Assembly (NCBI GenBank): GCA_958451615.1 | Contig: CAUDQR010000014.1 | Location: forward strand, 1-63,897 | DNA from: an uncultured Collinsella sp. | GTDB lineage: Bacteria > Actinomycetota > Coriobacteriia > Coriobacteriales > Coriobacteriaceae | Direction: 5' to 3' | DNA: 63,897 nt | Shown here: positions 35,777 to 44,785 of the stretch, piece after piece | Layout: each line of letters opens with the position of its first letter | Numbering within the stretch: the first letter of the stretch is position 1 | Position numbers and translations under genes: made by a program | The notes under the pieces: generated by a model | Databases searched by the model: none | The model's input: only the letters and a program-made list of their open reading frames with translations | Told to the model about the DNA's origin: nothing

Positions 35777-36172
35777 CTAGAGGACGAGCTGATGGTAGTC
35801 GGCGGGGGTTACGCGGCCCTCGGTGGCGGCGCGGAAGGCGGCGAGCGCATCGCCCGAGAGCGGCATGGCCCAGCACAGTCCGCAGCCGGCGGTAATGGAG
35901 CCCGGCAGCGGCATGATGCGCCCGGGCACGCCGGCATCCAGGCACAGCTGCTCGCATTCCATCACATCGAAGGTGCTGTCGAACGACACGATAATCTTGC
36001 GCTCATGGTCGAGGGCATCACCGGACGGGCCGCCGCGATGTGCCTCACGATACGCCGCGGCGGCCGCTTCCTCTTCCGCAGTATGCCCACAGCCACCGCA
36101 GCCGCAGGTACAGGGCTCGGAACCATCGCAAGTGCAAGGCTCTCCCGTATCGGGACAAATATCGTGAGACAT
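35777..36172 (-). CDS. DUF3343 protein with a cysteine-rich N-terminal extension
   Basis: A 131-residue protein. From about residue 58 it matches the DUF3343 family of small putative selenium or sulfur carriers: IIVSFDSTFDVMECEQLC, then MPLPGSITAGCGLCWAM, with a C-x2-C at residues 97-100 where many family members have a single Cys. The first 30 residues add seven cysteines and a GH pair, a likely metal-binding tail. It starts behind GGAG, 15 bases after mobA, so it is probably co-expressed with mobA and the selenocysteine genes. The extension is unusual to me; a direct role in selenium delivery is inference. Confidence 0.75.
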   Translation of the reverse strand: MSHDICPDTGEPCTCDGSEPCTCGCGGCGHTAEEEAAAAAYREAHRGGPSGDALDHERKIIVSFDSTFDVMECEQLCLDAGVPGRIMPLPGSITAGCGLCWAMPLSGDALAAFRAATEGRVTPADYHQLVL

Positions 36173-36187
36173 GGCAACTCCAATCGT

Positions 36188-36820
36188 CTAGGCGAGTAAC
36201 TCGGCCGCCGCAAACTCCTCGGGCGTATTGACGTTCTCGAAGCAGAGCGTCGAGCCCGCGGCCTTAACGATCTGCGGCTCATCCATATAACCAGCTTGAA
36301 CGCGATTGATCAGGCAGCGAATGCGTTGGCGGTCGCAGGCGAGCAGCTCTTGGGCAACCGGCGCGCACGCGTCACGGCGCCAGACAGCGCAAAGCGGCTC
36401 AATCCCCCGCTCCTCGCGCGGCACGCACACATCGAGCGCCTCGGCCTCAACACGATCGGCAAGCGCGCCGATGAGTTCCGGCGAGACAAACGGCATATCG
36501 CAGGCAACGATCGCCACGAGAGGCAGCCGAGCCGCAGCCAACGAGCTCGCGATGCCGCGCATGGCGCCCGCCGACCCTTCAAGATCCGCCACCACACGCG
36601 GCACCAGGCCGTCAAACATGTGCTCCTCAAGGTAGGCAAGTTCGCTGGGACGCGAAGTCGTCACGACCAACTCGCCGGCAACTGGCGCCAGCCGACCCAG
36701 CACGCGCTCGATGAGCGGCTCGCCGCAAAACGCCATGCGTGCCTTATCGCAGCCCATGCGCGAGGACAGCCCGCCCGCCTGGACGACACAAGAAAGATCG
36801 GCACGTCTTACGGTAGTCAT
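36188..36820 (-). CDS. mobA: Molybdenum cofactor guanylyltransferase
   Basis: A 210-residue nucleotidyltransferase that links GMP to molybdopterin, forming the bis-MGD cofactor used by DMSO-reductase family enzymes such as FdhF. The N-terminal QAGGLSSRMGCDKA motif (residues 14-27) is the GTP-binding signature, with Q replacing the usual L before AGG. VACDMPFVSPELI provides the metal-binding aspartate. The ATG at 36820 has GGAGG 11 bases upstream. It lies between the tRNA-Sec and DUF3343 genes, and serves the formate dehydrogenase encoded 20 kb upstream on the same strand. Confidence 0.88.
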   Translation of the reverse strand: MTTVRRADLSCVVQAGGLSSRMGCDKARMAFCGEPLIERVLGRLAPVAGELVVTTSRPSELAYLEEHMFDGLVPRVVADLEGSAGAMRGIASSLAAARLPLVAIVACDMPFVSPELIGALADRVEAEALDVCVPREERGIEPLCAVWRRDACAPVAQELLACDRQRIRCLINRVQAGYMDEPQIVKAAGSTLCFENVNTPEEFAAAELLA

Positions 36821-36974
36821 ACGGCAAAACACCTCCATCGGCATGCTCGAAACCCGGTGCACGAAGCTAAATACAGCCGCCGAAATAGCGGCGCTACAAA
36901 AAGCTCGTGCAAAAACAAAACAGCGCCTTTGCGGCACGCAGCAAGACCGCGAGCACAAAAGCGCTGGTAGTGTA

Positions 36975-37071
36975 TGGCGGGAACGTATGTGAATCGAACA
37001 CATCCAAGACGTTTTGCACGCCTCGCAACGGTTTTGAGGACCGCGGAGCCCACCGGAGCCCATCCGTTCCC
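36975..37071 (-). tRNA. selC: tRNA-Sec (UCA), selC
   Basis: 97 bases including encoded CCA. The acceptor arm is GGGAACG/CGTTCCC, the D-arm has the long-stem CTCCGGTG pattern of tRNA-Sec, the anticodon stem GCGGT/ACCGT encloses CCTCAAA with anticodon UCA, a 7-bp extra arm follows, and the T-arm is ATGTG-TTCGATT-CACAT. Position 33 reads C instead of the nearly universal U. It starts 36 bases after the selB stop; a TAAAAT box (37089-37084) could be its own -10, or it may be processed from the selAB transcript. Confidence 0.93.
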
Positions 37072-37107
37072 AAGTGCGCCGGTATTTTACCAAACCGAGC
37101 AGCCAAC

Positions 37108-39075
37108 CTAGCGCAGGGAGCGCAGGCCGCCGGCTTCCTTGTCGAGCACCGTAAAGCGCACGGCATCCAGGTGCTCCAAGATGCTGATGGCACGCTTGCG
37201 CGACACACCCAGGGCTTCGCGCAACACACTCGTGGTGGCAGCGCCACCGGCATCGGCGATAGCGGCGGCAACGAGCTCGCGCGCATGGGCCTCGGCGGCA
37301 GCGGACAGGGCAACGTCGCGCTCGACCTTAACGATCGAGCGGTTGAGCGAAAGCTCGCGCAGGGCGCGCGTCATGGTGTCGCGATCAAGCTGCAACTGCT
37401 CGCCCACCTCGGGCAATGTCGGTACATCGAGACCGGCTTCGTCCAGCAAGGCAACGATACGTTCGCAAGCCTCGCGCACCACGCGTGCCGCCGCGGCGGC
37501 CGAATGCGGATCGAATACCTCGGCGCCCTCGGCGGCGCACACGCCACGCGAGCAGCCCTCGGCAATCAGAGCCGCGGCAACGCCTTCATCAGCGTCAGGC
37601 CACGCAGCATGGGCAACGGCGCCGGGCGTAAAGCCTGTCTCCTTGGGAGCCGCCGCGTGCATGGCTGACAGGGTCGCCGCCAGTGCATCCATCGCGGCGT
37701 CGAGCACCACGGCGTCCGCCAAGAGGCCCGCATCACCCACGGCAAGCTTGCGAACGGAGCCCTGCGCCACCAACCCGCGCAGTGCGGCATCGACCTCGCC
37801 GACACCAAGATCCAGCGCCTCGGCAACATCAACCGGCGTAACCGGCAGCGTCTGCAGCGCCAGCCAAGCGCCCACACCGCCCACGATATCGCCGGACTCG
37901 AGCGCCGCAAACAGCGCGCGCTCGCCGACCGAAAGCTCGCGCGAGCGACGACAGCGCGAAAGCAGCACGCGCCCGCCGCCGATGAGCATCACGGGCGAAT
38001 AGGACAGCACCACGGCATGGTCTCCAGCTCGCAGCGGCAGCGGCTCCTCCAAGCGCACCTGAACAATACGGGTCTCGCCCACCGCCATGGGGGCCTCGCC
38101 CTCCAAAAGCATGATGCGACCGACAACCTCTGCCGTACCCGCCATCACGTGCACACGCGCACCCGACTCGAGCACGCGCGGCTTGGCTCCCTCGCGACCC
38201 AAATACGTAAACGTCATCATAAAGCGCATCGTCTGGCCAAAGCGGCCCGCCACGCCGAGCATCTCACCGCGATCGAGCGCGGCGACAGCATCGCCCACCA
38301 AGTTGAGCGCCACACGCTGGCCGGGCAACGCCCGCGGCGTATCGTCATGTACCTGAATCCCGCGCACACGACAGACCGTACGCGACGGTAACGCCATCAG
38401 CTCGTCACCCACCGCAACCGGCGCATCGTGCAGCGTTCCCGTCACCACGGTACCGGCGCCCTTGATCGTAAAGCAGCGGTCGATGGGCAGCCGCGGCGCG
38501 GCATCGGTGGCCTCGGCACGGGCACGGCAGGCATCCCAGCAAGCGGCAACCTGCTCGTCTAGCGCAGCCAGCAGGTCATCGATCCCCGCGCCGGTCTTGG
38601 ACGACACGGGCACGATCGACGCGTCGGCAAACACGGTATCCGACAAAAAGTCATCGACATCGAGCTCGGCAAGCTCGGTCATCTCGGCATCGGCCAGGTC
38701 GCACATCGTCAGCGCGACCACCATGTGTGTGACGCCCAGCAGCTCCAGCACATGCACGTGCTCGCGGGTCTGCGGCATCACGCCCTCGACGGCAGAGACC
38801 ACCAACACGGCAACATCAATGCCCGTGGCACCCTGCACCATAGCGCGCAGGTAATGCGCGTGGCCCGGCACGTCGACCAGGCCGACGATCTTGCCGCTCG
38901 GCAGCGCCAGCTCGCCAAAGCCCAGCTCCACGGTCATACCGCGACGGCGCTCAACTTCCAGACGGTCGGGATTCTTGCCGGTCAGCGCCTCGATCAGTGC
39001 GGACTTACCGTGGTCAACGTGGCCCGCCGTGCCAACGATAACGGGACACTCCACCAGCGCCTGAACCTCACTCAT
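37108..39075 (-). CDS. selB: Selenocysteine-specific elongation factor SelB
   Basis: GTPase of 655 residues that delivers Sec-tRNA to UGA codons marked by a SECIS hairpin. The G1 motif GHVDHGKS lies at residues 18-25, followed by the switch-2 motif DVPGHAHYLRAM. Domains II and III follow, then about 270 residues with winged-helix repeats that bind the SECIS loop (for example LPEVGEQLQLDRDTMTRALREL). The start overlaps the selA stop (ATGA). The consistent partner hairpin is the one in fdhF at 57186-57205. Confidence 0.95.
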   Translation of the reverse strand: MSEVQALVECPVIVGTAGHVDHGKSALIEALTGKNPDRLEVERRRGMTVELGFGELALPSGKIVGLVDVPGHAHYLRAMVQGATGIDVAVLVVSAVEGVMPQTREHVHVLELLGVTHMVVALTMCDLADAEMTELAELDVDDFLSDTVFADASIVPVSSKTGAGIDDLLAALDEQVAACWDACRARAEATDAAPRLPIDRCFTIKGAGTVVTGTLHDAPVAVGDELMALPSRTVCRVRGIQVHDDTPRALPGQRVALNLVGDAVAALDRGEMLGVAGRFGQTMRFMMTFTYLGREGAKPRVLESGARVHVMAGTAEVVGRIMLLEGEAPMAVGETRIVQVRLEEPLPLRAGDHAVVLSYSPVMLIGGGRVLLSRCRRSRELSVGERALFAALESGDIVGGVGAWLALQTLPVTPVDVAEALDLGVGEVDAALRGLVAQGSVRKLAVGDAGLLADAVVLDAAMDALAATLSAMHAAAPKETGFTPGAVAHAAWPDADEGVAAALIAEGCSRGVCAAEGAEVFDPHSAAAAARVVREACERIVALLDEAGLDVPTLPEVGEQLQLDRDTMTRALRELSLNRSIVKVERDVALSAAAEAHARELVAAAIADAGGAATTSVLREALGVSRKRAISILEHLDAVRFTVLDKEAGGLRSLR

Positions 39076-40529
39076 CGAGCAATCGCCTTCTCCACGCATG
39101 CGACGAGCGTCGACGCCGCCGTCTCGATATCGCGGTCGCCCACGAGCGTACGGACGTCAAACAAAATGCGATCGTGCGAGGTCCGCGTGACGACCGGCGT
39201 GTCGAAGTCCTGGACAAGCGAGCGCTTGAGCGCGTCGACGGACAGGCGCGTGTCAACAAGACGCACGGCAACGCACATCGTGGGCAGCTCCACGGTAGGC
39301 AGCGAGCCGCCACCGGGGGTCGACGATTCCTCGACGATTTCCACCTGCACGGCACACGGGGAGCCAGCCTTATCGAGCCCGGCGACCATACGATCGCGCA
39401 GCCTGCGGGCACGTCGTTCCAAATGGGCCTGCGGCAGCGTGAGCATGCTGAGCACCGGAATATCGCGATGGGCCACGTCGGCACCGTCCATGTAGATGCG
39501 AAGTGTGGCCTCGAGCGCAGTGAGCGCCAACTTGCCCGGACGCAGAGCGCGCATGAGCGGATGTGCGCCGCAGGCCTGGACCAGATCGCGACGGCCCATG
39601 ATAATGCCCGCCTGTGCGGCACCGAGCAGCTTATCGCCCGAGCATGATACGATATCGAGCCCCGCCGCGACCGAAGCCGGCGTGGGCTCCTCACCGCCGC
39701 GCACCAGGATGTCGTCGGGCAACAGCGCGCCCGAGCCCTGGTCCTCGTAGAACAGCAGGCCATGCTTGTGAGCAAGCGCCGCAAGCTCCCGAGAACCCAC
39801 CTCCTCGTGGAAACCCTCGATGCGATAGTTAGAAGGATGGACCTTAAGGATCATCGCCGTATCGGGCGTGATGGCACGCTCGTAGTCGACCAGATGCGTG
39901 CGGTTGGTGGCCCCGACCTCGACGAGCTTGGCGCCCGAAGCCGCCATGACGTCGGGGATACGGAAGCTGCCGCCGATCTCGACAAGCTCGCCGCGGCTGA
40001 CGATGACCTCCTTGCCTGCAGCATGAGTCGCCAGCACCAGCAGCACCGCGGCGGCGTTGTTGTTGACCACGAGCGCGTCCTCGGCACCGGTAAGCGAACG
40101 GATGAGCTGCGCGGCATGCTCCTTGCGCGACCCACGCGAACAGGTGTCGACGCTGTACTCGAGCGTGCTGTAGCCGCGTGCGACCTCGGCCACGGCCTTT
40201 GCCGCCGACTCCGCAAGCGGGGCGCGGCCCAAGTTGGTATGGATGACCACACCCGTGGCGTTGACGGCGGGACGCAGGCTCGGCAGCGCGGAGCGATGCG
40301 CACGCCACTCGATGGCCGAGGCCAGCTCGCGCTTGGAACGCGGGACGGCACCGGCGCGAATCGCGGCGCGCTCCTCGTCGAGCTCAGCCGTCACGGCAGC
40401 ATGGACCACCGCGTCGCAGGTCTCCCCCGCCGCCTTCACCACCGGCCACTCGGCAAGCAGCTCGTTGACGGAAGGAATGGCGCGCAGGCGGGCGCGCACC
40501 TCATCGGAAATGTTCTGGCTATCGCTCAT
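39072..40529 (-). CDS. selA: L-seryl-tRNA(Sec) selenium transferase SelA
   Basis: PLP enzyme of 485 residues that converts Ser-tRNA-Sec to Sec-tRNA-Sec using selenophosphate. NATGVVIHTNLGRAPL opens the PLP domain, and SCSGDKLLGAAQAGII carries the lysine that binds PLP. GPRGS-type residues appear as CSRGSRKEH. The ATG is preceded by AAAGG. It is translationally coupled to selB. selD, needed for selenophosphate, is not in the window. Confidence 0.95.
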   Translation of the reverse strand: MSDSQNISDEVRARLRAIPSVNELLAEWPVVKAAGETCDAVVHAAVTAELDEERAAIRAGAVPRSKRELASAIEWRAHRSALPSLRPAVNATGVVIHTNLGRAPLAESAAKAVAEVARGYSTLEYSVDTCSRGSRKEHAAQLIRSLTGAEDALVVNNNAAAVLLVLATHAAGKEVIVSRGELVEIGGSFRIPDVMAASGAKLVEVGATNRTHLVDYERAITPDTAMILKVHPSNYRIEGFHEEVGSRELAALAHKHGLLFYEDQGSGALLPDDILVRGGEEPTPASVAAGLDIVSCSGDKLLGAAQAGIIMGRRDLVQACGAHPLMRALRPGKLALTALEATLRIYMDGADVAHRDIPVLSMLTLPQAHLERRARRLRDRMVAGLDKAGSPCAVQVEIVEESSTPGGGSLPTVELPTMCVAVRLVDTRLSVDALKRSLVQDFDTPVVTRTSHDRILFDVRTLVGDRDIETAASTLVACVEKAIAR

Positions 40530-40581
40530 GTGCGGCCTTTCAAAAGAAACGTGGATCAGTCGAATACATCAGCTGAGTCAA

Positions 40582-42699
40582 TTACTCGTCATTATCCCCG
40601 CGCGCGACGATCTTTTCCACGCGAACGGCGTTTTCCTGAGTGAGCGCGGCACCCGTCAACGGGTCCCAACGCAACGGCGTATGATCGAGCGGGCCCACGC
40701 CCAAGGCTTGAGCGCCACCGGCATCGGCGCCAAGCGAACGCCCGCCGGGGGCGGCCGACGTAAAGATGCACGCCGGATGCAGATAAGGCGTCGTCTCCAC
40801 GCGCACGCGGTCGCGGCCCATATCACTCACGAGTTCGACGATCTCGCCGTCGGCGATGCCCATGTGCGCGGCAGCATCGACATTCATCTGCACGGCATCC
40901 AGGTCCGACCCAGCCTCGGCGGCACCTTGGGCTGCAAGCCTTCGCGAGGTATGCGACTCAAAGGGACGGTTGCCGCTAATGAGGCGAAACATCCCCAGGC
41001 CCGGCTCCACCATGGGGGCGATCCAGTTGGGTACACGACCCAGGCCGGCTCGTTCCCATACGTCGCTTGCCAGCGCAATTTTGCCGCCATCCAAGGGAAT
41101 CGCCGGCTCGCCCGTACGCGACGGCAACGCAACACCCGTGTCGGCCCAGCCGCGCTCCTTGAGCTCGTCCAGATCGATCCCAAAAGGCGCCACCTGGGCA
41201 GCCGCCAGGTCGTCAGACGTAAACCGGAAGTACTCGCCAGCCACACACGCCTGCGCCAGACCGGCAAAAATCTCCCGACCGGGACGTGTGTCGTCATGCT
41301 GCACAGGCAGCACGGCGTTGCGGTAGAACACCCGCGAATCGTTGGCACCCACGACTGTGCCCACACCGCGGTCGGCCTCCAGATACGTCACATCGGGCAG
41401 CACGAAGTCAGAAGCGCGCGCTGTCTCGGACCAGCGGATATCAATCGTCACGAGCAAGTCGAGCTGCTGCAAAATACCCAACCACGCTCCGGCGTTGCCA
41501 TAGCCTGCCCCGGGATTGCTAGCATAGACGATGAGCCCACGCAAATCGCCGGCCAGTATCGACTGACCGATGGTCGTGCACAGGCCGCGCACCGGATCGA
41601 CCAGTGGATAGCGCTCGGACCCCAGCTTGGGCCCGCGAGGCACCGGCGGCGTCGCAAAGCGCGCGGGATCGAGGTCGCCCAACACAAGCGGCGTGGGCGG
41701 ATTGAGCGCGCCGCCTACATGCCCGATGCAGCCCAGCAGCACATCGACCAAGCAGATAGCGCGCGCGGTCTGGGTGCTATTGGCATACGCGATACCGATG
41801 CCACCATGAAAGCCCGCATCCACCACAGCGGCAGGCGCGGCGGCAGCGAGATCGCGCGCCGTGGCGACAATCTCTGCGGCCGGCACGTCGCACATCGACT
41901 CGGCCCACTCGGGCGTCCAAGCACGGGCCGCCTGCGCCAGCTCGTCAAAGCCTGTGGTATAGCGGGCAACAAACTCGTGATCGTACAGGTCCTCGGCAAT
42001 CAACACATGTGCGATACCCAGCAGCAACGCCAAATCGCAGCCCGGGCGCACGCGCAGCCAGCGGTCGGCAAGCGCAGCCGATCCGCTGCGCCGGGGGTCG
42101 ACAACGATGATCTTCGCCCCGCGCCGGCGTGCATCGTTGAGCGCATCAACGGACCCCATCGTCGACGAATCGACAATGGAACGCCCCAGGTACATGATGC
42201 AATCGGTATGTGCCAGGTCGGAGGCGGGGCTGTAGCCTAGGCTGTGCTCCCAACCGGTAAGTCGGCTTACCTCGCAGGCACCGTCGGCACCATACACGTT
42301 GGGCGAGCCCAGCGCATGCATAAAGCGATAGGCCCAGTAGCGGTCGAACGAGGGCACGCCGAGCGTCATGCCCAGCGCACGCGGACCACACTCGTCAATA
42401 ATCCCCCCAAGGCGCGCCGCAATCTGCGCGAACGCCTCGTCCCACGAAATCGCATCGAACCCCGAGCCATCAGCTCGCCGACGCATGGGGTGCACAATGC
42501 GGTCGCGCTCGTCAAACGGCATTGCCAGGCGATGCCGTCCGCGGGCGCACAGGGCACGCGCAGCGCACGGGTGCCCCGGCACCGGCAACTCGGCCAACAC
42601 GCAGCCGTCCTCAACGCGTGCCGCAAAGGCGCAATCGGCATAGCATCCCCCGCATGTGGTCACCACGGCGCGACCGTCACGCTCCACAGCAGATGCCAT
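40582..42699 (-). CDS. Molybdopterin oxidoreductase of unknown substrate (DMSO reductase family)
   Basis: A 705-residue bis-MGD enzyme. The N-terminal [4Fe-4S] site reads CGGCYADCAF followed by a later Cys in ALCARG. The catalytic region includes NVYGADGACEVSR, whose cysteine is at the place of the metal ligand in the polysulfide/thiosulfate reductase branch, so it is a Cys enzyme, not a Sec one. No signal peptide is seen, so it should be cytoplasmic. The C-terminal MopB domain is complete. The ATG at 42699 follows AAAGGGG. It lies 52 bases upstream of selA, with no electron-transfer or membrane subunit beside it. Substrate unknown. Confidence 0.8.
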   Translation of the reverse strand: MASAVERDGRAVVTTCGGCYADCAFAARVEDGCVLAELPVPGHPCAARALCARGRHRLAMPFDERDRIVHPMRRRADGSGFDAISWDEAFAQIAARLGGIIDECGPRALGMTLGVPSFDRYWAYRFMHALGSPNVYGADGACEVSRLTGWEHSLGYSPASDLAHTDCIMYLGRSIVDSSTMGSVDALNDARRRGAKIIVVDPRRSGSAALADRWLRVRPGCDLALLLGIAHVLIAEDLYDHEFVARYTTGFDELAQAARAWTPEWAESMCDVPAAEIVATARDLAAAAPAAVVDAGFHGGIGIAYANSTQTARAICLVDVLLGCIGHVGGALNPPTPLVLGDLDPARFATPPVPRGPKLGSERYPLVDPVRGLCTTIGQSILAGDLRGLIVYASNPGAGYGNAGAWLGILQQLDLLVTIDIRWSETARASDFVLPDVTYLEADRGVGTVVGANDSRVFYRNAVLPVQHDDTRPGREIFAGLAQACVAGEYFRFTSDDLAAAQVAPFGIDLDELKERGWADTGVALPSRTGEPAIPLDGGKIALASDVWERAGLGRVPNWIAPMVEPGLGMFRLISGNRPFESHTSRRLAAQGAAEAGSDLDAVQMNVDAAAHMGIADGEIVELVSDMGRDRVRVETTPYLHPACIFTSAAPGGRSLGADAGGAQALGVGPLDHTPLRWDPLTGAALTQENAVRVEKIVARGDNDE

Positions 42700-42762
42700 C
42701 TCGTTTACCCCTTTCATCAGCCAAACACAACAAGCCAACAGCCCGGCACCGGGCCCCAGGCC

Positions 42763-42799
42763 AAAAAAGCCTCCCGCACGGCAACGCCCCGCGGGAGGC
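42763..42799 (-). terminator. Terminator of the formate hydrogenlyase operon
   Basis: A 9-bp stem GCCTCCCGC/GCGGGAGGC with a 13-base loop, followed on the minus strand by TTTTTT, 23 bases after the focA stop. It separates the operon from the oxidoreductase-selA-selB genes. Confidence 0.9.
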
Positions 42800-42821
42800 C
42801 CAACGTCAAACAGACGGTACC

Positions 42822-43661
42822 TTACGCCTCGGACTTCTTGGCGTAGATAAACCAGTAGCCGAGCGCGATCAGAACCGCGCCGCCCACAATGTTACCCAGC
42901 GTGGCGGCGGACAGGTTAAACGCAATGCCCGCGACGTTGAGCGCATCGGCGCCGGCGACGTCGGCGCCATAGCCGCACGCGTGCATCACGGCACCCATGG
43001 GCAAAAAGTACATATTGGCAACGCAGTGCTCAAAACCGCAGGCCACAAAGGCAGCGATCGGCAGCAGAATGCCCACAACCTTATCGACCACGGTCTTGCC
43101 GGCGGTACCGATCCACACGGCCAGACACACAAAAATGTTGCACAGGATGCCGCGGAAGAAAATCGTCACCCAGTCGATCGTCACCTTGCCGGCGGCGACG
43201 CTCACCATGGAGTTGGCGACCGCCTCGCCGTTGAGCTTATAGATGCCGGCCATGTACACCAAAAAGACGATGAACAGAGCGCCGACAAAATTGCCGACCC
43301 ACACGACGACCCAGGCCTTGAGCATCTGAGCCAGGGTGATCTTTTTGCTCTTGAGCGCACAGACCATAAGCGAATTGCCGGTAAACAGCTCGGCGCCACA
43401 CACCAGCACCAGCACCAGGCCCAGGCAAAAGCACAGGCCGCCCACGACGCGCTGGGCACCCCAGCCCAGCGTGCTATCGCTCAAGAACACCGTAAAGAAC
43501 AGGCCGCCGAAGGCAATGAACGCACCGGCGAACATTGCCAACAGAAAGGCCTTAGCGACCGGCAGGTTGGCCTTGGTCACGCCGGCGGCCTCGGTCTTGG
43601 CCTCGATCGCGGCGGGCGCCAGGCAATCGGGTGCGGGATACTCCACCTTGGAATCTGCCAT
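42822..43661 (-). CDS. focA: Formate/nitrite transporter family channel
   Basis: A 279-residue membrane protein with six helices expected, pentameric in this family. AFIAFGGLFFTVF, CGAELFTGNSLMV (the conserved omega-loop region) and GFEHCVANMYFLPMG are family signatures; the last includes the pore histidine region. As the final gene of the formate hydrogenlyase operon it most likely imports or exports formate for FdhF. Nitrite transport is unlikely in this context. The ATG at 43661 follows TAGGAAAG. Confidence 0.9.
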   Translation of the reverse strand: MADSKVEYPAPDCLAPAAIEAKTEAAGVTKANLPVAKAFLLAMFAGAFIAFGGLFFTVFLSDSTLGWGAQRVVGGLCFCLGLVLVLVCGAELFTGNSLMVCALKSKKITLAQMLKAWVVVWVGNFVGALFIVFLVYMAGIYKLNGEAVANSMVSVAAGKVTIDWVTIFFRGILCNIFVCLAVWIGTAGKTVVDKVVGILLPIAAFVACGFEHCVANMYFLPMGAVMHACGYGADVAGADALNVAGIAFNLSAATLGNIVGGAVLIALGYWFIYAKKSEA

Positions 43662-43700
43662 GTCAATCACTTCTTTCCTAACAAAATGGAACAAGTGCTC

Positions 43701-44204
43701 CTACTGCTCTTGCCCCAAGCGGACAAAGTGGGAAAAGTCGTTGGCGGCCACGGCGTCGTACACGGCGTCGACGGCGTCAAAGACTTCCGGGGACATGGGG
43801 TTATAGAACTCCGTGTCGCCCGGCTGAATCCCGACGAAGACGATATCATCGCACGATTGCTCAATCTCTTCGATCAGAATTGACAAAGGAAGCGAATGCG
43901 TGGTGAACATCGAATTGCGGGCCACATCGCGCTTGTCGAGCAAACGGATGGACCCGACGGGCAGCGCCATGTCGGCGGCATCGACCAAGACCAGACGCGG
44001 CGGACGCTCGCGCTTGACCTCGATGATGTCATCCTCGGGCGTTTGGCCGCCGTCGATGGTGTACCAACCGGCGATGGGCGCGTCCTCCATCTTTTTGGAG
44101 AGCACGGGGCCGGCGGCATCGTCGGCACGCAGCACGCTTCCCGCCGTGAGCACGATGCCCGCAAACGGGGCGCCGTTCACACATCCATCCACAACGCAAC
44201 CCAT
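43701..44204 (-). CDS. hycI: Hydrogenase 3/4 maturation endopeptidase HycI
   Basis: A 167-residue nickel-dependent protease of the HybD/HycI family that removes the C-terminal peptide of the hydrogenase large subunit after Ni insertion. It shows GSVLRADDAAGPVLSKK with the first metal-binding acidic residue and VLVDAADMALPVGSIR with the second. TTHSLPLSILIEEI and VFVGIQPGDTEF are also typical. The ATG overlaps the hycH stop (TAATG) and follows GGGGAGG. Its target is the tail of HyfG after Arg546. Confidence 0.88.
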   Translation of the reverse strand: MGCVVDGCVNGAPFAGIVLTAGSVLRADDAAGPVLSKKMEDAPIAGWYTIDGGQTPEDDIIEVKRERPPRLVLVDAADMALPVGSIRLLDKRDVARNSMFTTHSLPLSILIEEIEQSCDDIVFVGIQPGDTEFYNPMSPEVFDAVDAVYDAVAANDFSHFVRLGQEQ

Positions 44205-44785
44205 TACTGCAACCTCCCCGTCAGATACACGCCCGACACATCGCGCACGCGCTCCACCAGATCGCGAAACTTCATCAGAAACGCGACCTGCTGGGCATGC
44301 AGGCCAAAGTCGTCGTCGAACACCGAGATGCCGGCCTTGGCCGACCCACGAAAACCGCGCTCGTCGAGCAGCGCATCGCAGGCCTCGAGCAGCGACGGCA
44401 CCGCCGCCTTGTCGAGCTGGCACTCACCAAAGGAGCGGATGGCCTCAAACTTGGTCTTGGCCTCCCCCTCCGGCAGCGCGTCGATAAGCGTATAGAACAC
44501 ATCCACCGGCACCGACAGGCGCGGCTCAAAGCAGTCGAGCACGCCGGTGTGGTGGCCCACGGCGAGCGTGTAGTACAGCACGTCGCAAGCCTCCTGGGGA
44601 ACGTCTTCCTCGGTCTCCACAAACTTACGCGTGAGCTCGTAAAAGACCACCTGGTCGGGCGCATGGCCCAGGCAAGGGTCGGCGACGCCCTCGGCAGCCT
44701 CGTCGCTTGCGCGCGAGGCATCGCCAAAGGAGCCGCCGAGCATGCCGGGGCCCGCAAAGTAACCAGAGCGGTCCGTGAGCTCCAT
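44204..44785 (-). CDS. hycH: Formate hydrogenlyase maturation protein HycH/HyfJ
   Basis: A 193-residue cytoplasmic accessory protein of the HycH family, needed for assembly of the formate hydrogenlyase hydrogenase. QVVFYELTRKFVETEEDVPQ and VLYYTLAVGHHTGVLDCF are the recognisable segments. It is longer than the enterobacterial protein (about 136 residues), with extra sequence at both ends. The start follows the hyfI stop immediately. Confidence 0.82.
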   Translation of the reverse strand: MELTDRSGYFAGPGMLGGSFGDASRASDEAAEGVADPCLGHAPDQVVFYELTRKFVETEEDVPQEACDVLYYTLAVGHHTGVLDCFEPRLSVPVDVFYTLIDALPEGEAKTKFEAIRSFGECQLDKAAVPSLLEACDALLDERGFRGSAKAGISVFDDDFGLHAQQVAFLMKFRDLVERVRDVSGVYLTGRLQ

